Positions 57,978 to 64,000 of a stretch of 64,000 bases of DNA are shown here, piece after piece. The position numbers and the translations under genes were made by a program. The stretch covers positions 62,001 through 126,000 of the forward strand of contig QRFJ01004274.1 in the NCBI GenBank assembly GCA_006176705.1, read 5' to 3'. Position 1 is the first letter of the stretch; each line of letters begins with the position of its first letter. This DNA is from Cocos nucifera. Lineage: Eukaryota > Streptophyta > Magnoliopsida > Arecales > Arecaceae. Under the pieces are notes generated by a model, which ran no database searches, was not told the origin of the DNA, and was given only the letters and a program-made list of their open reading frames with translations.

Positions 57978-58161
57978 CATGTGCTTGTGTGAATATTTTC
58001 ATTCTAGCTTTCCAATAGGTAAAATTTGAGGCATTAAAAAGTGGGGGTCTATCTATGGAATGGCCTTCATTAAAAAAAGATTCTATTTTGGATTGCTATT
58101 ATCTTTAGCTCTTGATCGTTAGGTCAACAACTAATAACAGAGCACCTGCTCTGATACCACT
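57978..58161 (-). pseudogene. LARD2 leader and gag start, with PBS at 58145-58159
   Basis: Minus strand: PBS TGGTATCAGAGCAGG (exact initiator tRNA-Met complement plus 3 bases) 2 bp from the LTR, then GTGCTCT and a leader and gag start matching LARD1 11716-11890, down to IFTQAHDY-like wording (ATATTCACACAAGCACATGA) at the gypsy3 insertion. Confidence 0.82.
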
Positions 58162-59715
58162 TGTTGCTTAAGGATGGCCACCCAAGAGGGGGTGGTGAAT
58201 CGGGTATTTAAAAAGTTTTTTGACTAATATGCAAATTTGAATGATTTAAACTAAGTGATGTGCACACAATAGGTAATGAAACAAGCTTTGTAATGTGTAG
58301 TGAATGAAAGCAATAATGTAAAGAAAACATAATCACAAACACATAAATTTTATAGTGGTTTGGTGCCAAACTCAGCACCTACGTCCACTCCCTATGTATA
58401 CCCCTCGGGAATTCAACTATAATTCTCAATAAGAATTATTATTCAATTATTTTTTGGACTCACAATCAAATCTAGTTGGTTTTTTCTGGCTTACCAACCA
58501 AAATCGTACATAATTATTCTTCGGACTCACAATCAACCCAATTGGTTTTCCCCGGATCACCAACCAAAATTTCATAAGTTATTATTTTTCTCTAGCCTAA
58601 CAATCAATTCTGATTGGTTTTACCCTTGGTTCACAAATCAAAGCAATACAATATCCAACTCGAGGCTTGGACCAACCCAAGTTTCTCACCCCAAAAAACT
58701 TGAAATAAAATATAAAAAAATATAATTTAAAATAAACTCTATAAAATCCAAGAGAAGAAAATCTGGATTGCTTTGCATGTAGGATTGATTTCTTCTCTTC
58801 GAATGCTTGAGAAAGTAGGAGATGATCTTCAATAATGATGGCCTAACTTTTCTCAAATTTGAGGATGTTGGAAGGATAAAGAATTTCTGAAAATCACTCC
58901 TTCCTTACTCTTTTCAACTCAGTATTCTTGCTTTCTTAAACAAACTCTCCAAAAGCTTATTTTTGATGCTCCAAGTATTTTCTTATATATTCTAGAGGTT
59001 TTTCACTATTATAACTCACCAACATGGACTTCTAGAAGTGATCTAGCCATTGAAGAAGAGAAAATAGCCATTAGAAAGCTCTTAGGATGAAAAAGCTGTA
59101 ATTCTGAAAACTAGCCGTTATAGGCACTGGGTTGGCTCAGTTTTAAATTAGGTCGGCTCAGTCCAAATTGGGTCAGATCAGTTTTCAGCTAGATCGGCTC
59201 AGTCTTAGAAATCCTAAAATATTGTTTCTATCTTCTTCTATTGTCTGAGACTAGGATGGCTAACTTTCTGACTGGGTTAGCCTAGTTCCATTGGGTCGGG
59301 TAGTTTTCAACTGGGTCGACTCAGTCCCCCAAGTCATAAAAATTCAGCTTTCTATTCTTTCTATCTTCTACCTCCACTGAGACTAGGATAGCTTAGTCTA
59401 AGACTGGGTCAGCATAGTTTGCATGCCAAGCATGCCAAAGACTGTTTCTAACCCTTTCTTCTTCTAATTATTTTGTAGGCTAGACTTATCCTTTATGTCT
59501 TGATTTAATTTTTATTTTGACCTCTTGAAAGCTATATCCATTCTAGTATTTTTTCTCTAAAATCTTGAGTGATGAATCTTCATTTGGATAAATTGGAACA
59601 CTTGATATTTATAAGCACTTGAAATTTACAGCTACACATCCTCACAAAATAATTAGACTTTATAACTTATACTCCAAACTTTTTGTTATCATCAAAATCA
59701 ATGTTTGGGTCAACA
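58162..59715 (-). repeat. 5' LTR of LARD2 (1554 bp)
   Basis: Minus strand TGTTGACCCAAACATTG...AAGCAACA. TATA-like TATATAAG on the minus strand at 58982-58989. A motif cluster at 59118-59420 includes ACTGGGTCGACTCAGT at 59310-59325, an exact fit to the palindromic consensus. Confidence 0.88.
58982..58989 (-). promoter_or_regulatory. TATA-like box of LARD2 LTR
   Basis: Minus strand TATATAAG downstream of the motif cluster, as in LARD1. Confidence 0.5.
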
Positions 59716-60949
59716 TATCTACTGAATAGGGTTCTATCTAAAATTGTTCCCTACCACATCATATGAGATATGGCATGGTAAGAAATTAAGTCTGAGTCAT
59801 CTCAAAATTTAGGGTTGTCCGATCCATGTCAAGAGACAACAAGTGGATAAATTAGAGTCTAGGTCCTTTGGAGCTTGATTTATTAGATATCCTAAGAAGT
59901 CATTAGGATATTTTTTCTATCTCTCGAAAGATCGTAATGTGATTGTGATTCAACATGCCATCTTTCTTAAAAAATAATTTATTCAAGATGGTGGCATCAA
60001 AAGATAGATTAGGCTCGGGGAGAAAGTCTCCCAAGAGCCACAAGCCAAGGAACCTATGGAACCTAATCAGATTAAGCTAGTCCAATCACTACCTCATCCA
60101 TCTCGTAGATCAGAAAGGATTTCTCATCCTTCTGAAAAGTACTTAGGCACTATTTTAGAGGATGCAGAGGAAATATTCCTCATGGAAAATAGGGTTCATG
60201 GTGATGATTCCAAACCTATGACAAGGCGATATCAGACATCGACTTTGAGAAATGGTTAGAGACAATGAAGTTAGAGATTGACTCAATGCGCTCGAACCAA
60301 GTCTGGACATTGGTAGATCTAACTAAAGGTATAGTACTTATTGGTTGTAAATAGATCGTCAAGAGAAAGATAGGTGCTGATGGAAATGTAGAGACAATCA
60401 AAGTAAGTCTCATAGTGAAAGGGTATTGTCATCATGAATGCATTAACTATCAGGATTATCTTTCGCCAATAGCCATGCTCAAATCCATCCGCACATTGCT
60501 TACTGTTGTAGCCTATTTTTATTATGAAATATGATAGATGGATGTAAAAATGGCATTCTCAAATGGATATCTTAAAGAAGATATCTATATCGAACAGTCG
60601 CTAGGTTTCACATCCAGTGATAATGATCATAAGGTATGCAAGGTGCAAAGATCCATATATGGACTTAAGCAACCATCTCGAAGCTAGAATGCTCATTTCA
60701 ATGATATGATCAAATCATTTGGATTTATCAAGAATGAGAAGGAGCTCTATATGTTCAAAAAGGTTAGTGGAAGTGCTGTTGTCTTTCTCGTACTGTATGT
60801 GAATGGCATTCTCCTAATTAGGAATGATATTTTCATATTGACTTTGATCAAAATGTGATTGTCAAAGGAGTTTTCTATGAAAAATTTAGGAGAAGCATTC
60901 TTTATTCTGAAAATTAAGGTCTATAGGGATAGACCGAATAAGATGCTGG
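59716..60949 (+). pseudogene. Copia D pol fragment (integrase C-terminus and RT)
   Basis: + strand copia integrase in broken frames (LVKRQQVDKLES-type block near 59830), a linker (60056-60259), then RT: DFEKWLETMKLEIDSM, VKRKIGADGNVETIK, MDVKMAFSNGYLKEDIYIEQ, KVCKVQRSIYGLKQPSR and VVFLVLYVNGILLIRND. The catalytic YVDD is YVNG, so both Asp are gone. Cut at 60949 (YRDRPNKML) by copia E. Its left edge is the LARD2 insertion; the 5' half of copia D is not found left of LARD2. Confidence 0.85.
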
Positions 60950-63238
60950 TGAAGGAAAAAATCTATTTTTCGGATCAGATTCGTTCAAATCTGATTGGAT
61001 CAGGAGAAATATTTCAAAATTTTTTTCTCTAAAATCTTAATCAGATCTGAGACTTCTCAAATCTAATCTTATTGATCTAATAATAAAAATAAAAATAAAA
61101 ATAAAATCTAATTTAATTATACCATTATTTTGGGTAATCCAATTATCCTATGATCATCCCGATGCTTGCCTGAAGTTCTGGATGTAGCCATGCAAGTGCC
61201 TGGCCTCTATCGGTATACATTAGGGCAGGATCTGAAGATCTTCTCCTTCTCAATCAATCCTCCAAAAATTAGGTCTAGACCTAATCTTCAAGGTCTTCAA
61301 AACTATTTTTGAAGAACAGTCATTATCTCTTGCAATAGTGCTGCGTTCTTCCTTTCTTGGCGCCTTTCACTCGCTTGGATCGCATCTTGTTCATGCCCAA
61401 AAGCCCTTGGGCATGGAGAGGAGAGAGAGGACCAGAGGGTGGCATGGAGAAGGGGGGAGAAGGGCTATGTGGCATGGGCTAAAGGTAGAAGAATTGAATT
61501 GTAGGCGCAGACAGGATTTATATAGACCCTGCTGCGCCATGCAGTGCCACATCATCCAAGCTAATCATGGCCCTTTGTGCAATCAGATCTAAATTTGATT
61601 GGTGGGATGATATCATTTGATCCAATTAGATGAGAGACCCTCAAAACTCTCCTTAGGTGGTGCCAAGACTGGGTCAAACAAGACTTCTTGGCGCCACGCA
61701 GTTTAATCCCCTAAAGCAACCTAGAGTCTCATCTGTATGGGACTCCATCTTTTATCCTCATGGGGCGCATGCCTCCCTAGGCGTGTGCCCCATTCCTGTC
61801 TATTTTTTTAGTAGGAGGACAAGTTCCTAGGTACCCTCCTATGGGTGCATGACACATGGGCAGATGTCTAAGTGTCTAGGATCAACATTTGACCAATGTT
61901 CGAAGACAAGATTTAGCAGGTGATGAAAAATGGTAGGTGTTGTCTCAAATTTATCTCATAAATTAAGACAACCCTTTGCTAACTTGGATAAGCTCCAGTC
62001 AAACCAAGTAAAGATATTTGAGTGAGCACAAACACATTTGGCTCAGTCGACACAAGCTTTAATGATTGTTGAAGGAGAATATTAGGCTCAATCATGTGCT
62101 AGCATGATTTTCTTGAACCTAATTGAATCTTATTCAAATTAATTAAACTAGGTTAATCCAATTGATGATATCTAGATCTAAACCCTTATTTGCGTGACCC
62201 AGTTAGATTTAGTTCCATATGGTAATGGGATATGTCGTGATCTCTATCATCGACATCATCGAAATACCTTCTAATGGATCAGAACTTTTCTGATTCAGAC
62301 AACTAGTATGATCGATCATCCAAATCATTTTAATTGCTCTCAAAATCCACCAATAACACCTAGCAACATATAGTGGCAACCCATCAGAACTGAAAGTGAA
62401 CCTCTCAGTGCAGTTATCTATGTGATTAAGTTTCTCTATCTTGAGCCCTGACTGGATTAGGGTTAAGGTGATCTCGTCAAACCCTAATTTTCGTCATATG
62501 AATTAATCATTCAATTCAAGTTCAATGTGAAAACCCTAATAGAAGCCCTTTCTATTATTTCACTCTACCATGGCCATGGGTTTATGGACTTGATTCTCAA
62601 GATCATCACAGGATTGCTCCTCATCTACCGAGGTAGATAGATCCTCTATTCGTACAATCCAATTCCTATAATGAACATGCTATAGCCAATATACACCTCA
62701 GGATTCTAAATGGCTTGGAGATCGAGTTATGGTGTAGTCAAACTTTAACACCCTCAAGATAAACTATCGATGCACCTCAAGTCAATGAACCAGATGCACT
62801 ACTGCAGCTTCGAGCCAGTCATCGATGTGAAGGTACACTTCCTCATGGCTGCTCGAGGTGGTCACGCTTAGTACCCTCATTCTCTAATGAGTACTTATAC
62901 TCTCATTCCAGTGTCTCTACATCGTTTACTCAAGACTCATCTATCCAAAAGAAGCGATCATACAACAACCTTCTAGATTATTCACCATCCTCATGATGGT
63001 CCTATGGTTGGGAGCATTTTATGAGTTAATAATGAAAATTCAGGTCTTAAATTTTTAACTCTTGAAAATATGAACTATCATTATCATTAACTCAAGGGAT
63101 GTATCACAAACACTTTCAAATACACACTATGATAGAAAATAACCTATTTTATTATTTATAGTTAAAAATATAATTTTATCCTTAGAAGTGTATTACAAGT
63201 GTCAGCCAATTTGGCTTCTAAGGCACAAAAATCTAACA
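60950..63238 (-). repeat. 3' LTR of copia E (2289 bp)
   Basis: Minus strand TGTTAGATTTTTGTGCC...TTTTTTCCTTCA. TATATAAAT on the minus strand at 61516-61524; stem-loop at 61724-61745 (arms GAGTCTCAT/ATGGGACTC, one G-T pair). Confidence 0.9.
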
Positions 63239-63251
63239 AAATCCCACTTGA
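63239..63251 (-). promoter_or_regulatory. Polypurine tract of copia E
   Basis: Minus strand GATCAAGTGGGATT-type tract before TGTTAG; weaker in purines than in copia F. Confidence 0.6.
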
Positions 63252-64000
63252 TCAAAAGCCAATTGACTACAAATCTAAGTTCCATCTTCTCATGGTGGGC
63301 TTCGATCTTCTGCTGGTCTAATGATTTTGTAAGTGGGTCTACCACATTGTCTGTAGAGTCGACTCTCTTGACCTCGACATAATCTTTTTTAAGATAATCA
63401 CGGATGAGGTGGTATCGCCATTCGATGTGCTTGGATTTATGGTGAGATCTTGGCTCCTTAGCAAGGGCTATGGCGCTATTATTATTGCAGTACAGAGGAA
63501 TGACATCCAATGGCATCACTTCGATCTCTAGAGCAAACATTTTGTACCAGAATGCCTCCTTCGTAGCTTCTGATGCAGCAATATACTCTGCTTCTATGGT
63601 GGAATCTGCTATCACTGTCTACTTAAAACTCTTCCAGTTGACAGTACTACCATTACGTACAAATAAACTCCCAGATGTCGACTTTCGATCATCTATATCG
63701 AACATAAAATCTGAGTCTGTATACCCATGGACTTGGAGTTCTCCATTGCTAATAACCAACATCATATCCTTAGTTCTTCTCAAGTACTTAAGGATATATT
63801 TCACAGAAGTCCAGTGTTTTTCACCTAGATTTGACTGATATCTGCTCCTGACACTCACAGCATGGGCTATATTAGATCGTGTATATAACATGGCATACAT
63901 GAGGCTTCCTATTGTTGAAGCATAAGAGATCTTGCTTATGCATTCAATCTCCTCAGGTGTGTTGGGACACATTTTCTTGGAGACATGAATGCCATGTCTA
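63252..64000 (-). pseudogene. Copia E RNase H and RT thumb
   Basis: Two open pieces: 63972-63619 (CPNTPEEIECISKISYASTI, AHAVSVRSRYQSN, GYTDSDFMFDIDDRKSTSG) and 63615-63202 (STIEAEYIAASEATKEAFWY, LYCNNNSAIALAKE, HIEWRYHLIRDYLKK). A stop separates them; the LYCD Asp of RNase H is Asn. The usual stop after NWL is lost (TAG to a sense codon), so the frame reads through the PPT into the LTR. Confidence 0.85.

Larger units (their letters stand above)
51572..59715 (-). mobile_element. LARD2: SIRE/Maximus-like element, 5' part only, split by gypsy3
   Basis: Minus-strand order: 5' LTR (59715-58162), PBS, gag start (58161-57978), gypsy3 insertion, more gag (51732-51572), then broken at gypsy2. The parts join cleanly across ATAGT. 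It is the same family as LARD1 by LTR ends, PBS offset and gag. Inserted in copia D integrase. Confidence 0.85.
60950..64000 (-). mobile_element. Copia E: 3' part of an Angela-like copia running off the right edge
   Basis: 3' LTR (63238-60950), PPT, RNase H and RT on the minus strand. Same family as NA and F but more diverged in the LTR. Inserted in copia D RT; the candidate TSD on the left is GCTGG (60945-60949), with the other side outside the window. Confidence 0.88.

Noticed and set aside
58140..58165. tRNA gene fragment
   Set aside because: The tRNA-Met-like sequence is a primer-binding site of 12-15 bp next to an LTR; no cloverleaf follows here or at the other PBS sites.

Overview
This window looks like repeat-rich intergenic DNA from a flowering plant. 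It is AT-rich, has no recognisable host gene and no rRNA or tRNA gene, and almost every base can be assigned to nested LTR retrotransposons. The copia lineages (Angela/Tork-like pol, a SIRE/Maximus-like gag) and the Tat-type gypsy with an extra antisense ORF are plant-specific. A monocot such as a palm is plausible, but that is a low-confidence guess made without a database.

Layout, left to right. (1) 1-4646: 3' part of a + strand Angela-like copia ('copia B'), decayed pol plus 3' LTR, sitting in the integrase of a second + strand copia ('copia C', 4647-8528). (2) 8529-51571: the backbone, a minus-strand Tat-like Ty3/gypsy complex. It holds two internal regions ('gypsy1' on the left, 'gypsy2' on the right) that share one LTR (19571-21144). 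gypsy2 carries a decayed extra ORF in antisense. This backbone is interrupted by: a SIRE-like gag-only element with a long tandem-repeat interior ('LARD1', 10294-18972, TSD GGGAG); an internally deleted copia ('copia NA', 24609-32494, TSD AAGAC); a 3.4-kb gag-only TR-GAG element (34703-38066, TSD CCCAA/CCCAC); and a near-complete copia ('copia F', 38484-48657, TSD CTCGG/CTTGG) containing a 1000-N assembly gap. (3) 51572-59715: a second SIRE-like element on the minus strand ('LARD2'), broken at its left end and split by a third gypsy ('gypsy3', 51738-57972, perfect TSD ATAGT). (4) 59716-64000: a + strand copia fragment ('copia D') in which LARD2 landed, itself interrupted by a minus-strand copia ('copia E') running off the right edge.

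All coding regions are fragmentary or carry stops and frameshifts; no element looks autonomous as assembled. The most intact pol is copia F, but its integrase core lies in the gap. The TSDs give a relative insertion order: the gypsy backbone is oldest, and the 2.3-kb-LTR copia copies (NA, F, E) and TR-GAG are later.

No clearly new system is visible. The signals most worth following are: a stem-loop kept in all full-length Angela-like LTRs with compensatory changes; a 16-bp degenerate palindrome clustered in the LTRs of two otherwise unrelated gag-only families; paired hairpins in the long copia leader; the antisense extra ORF of gypsy2; and the single LTR flanked by a PPT on one side and a gag leader on the other.
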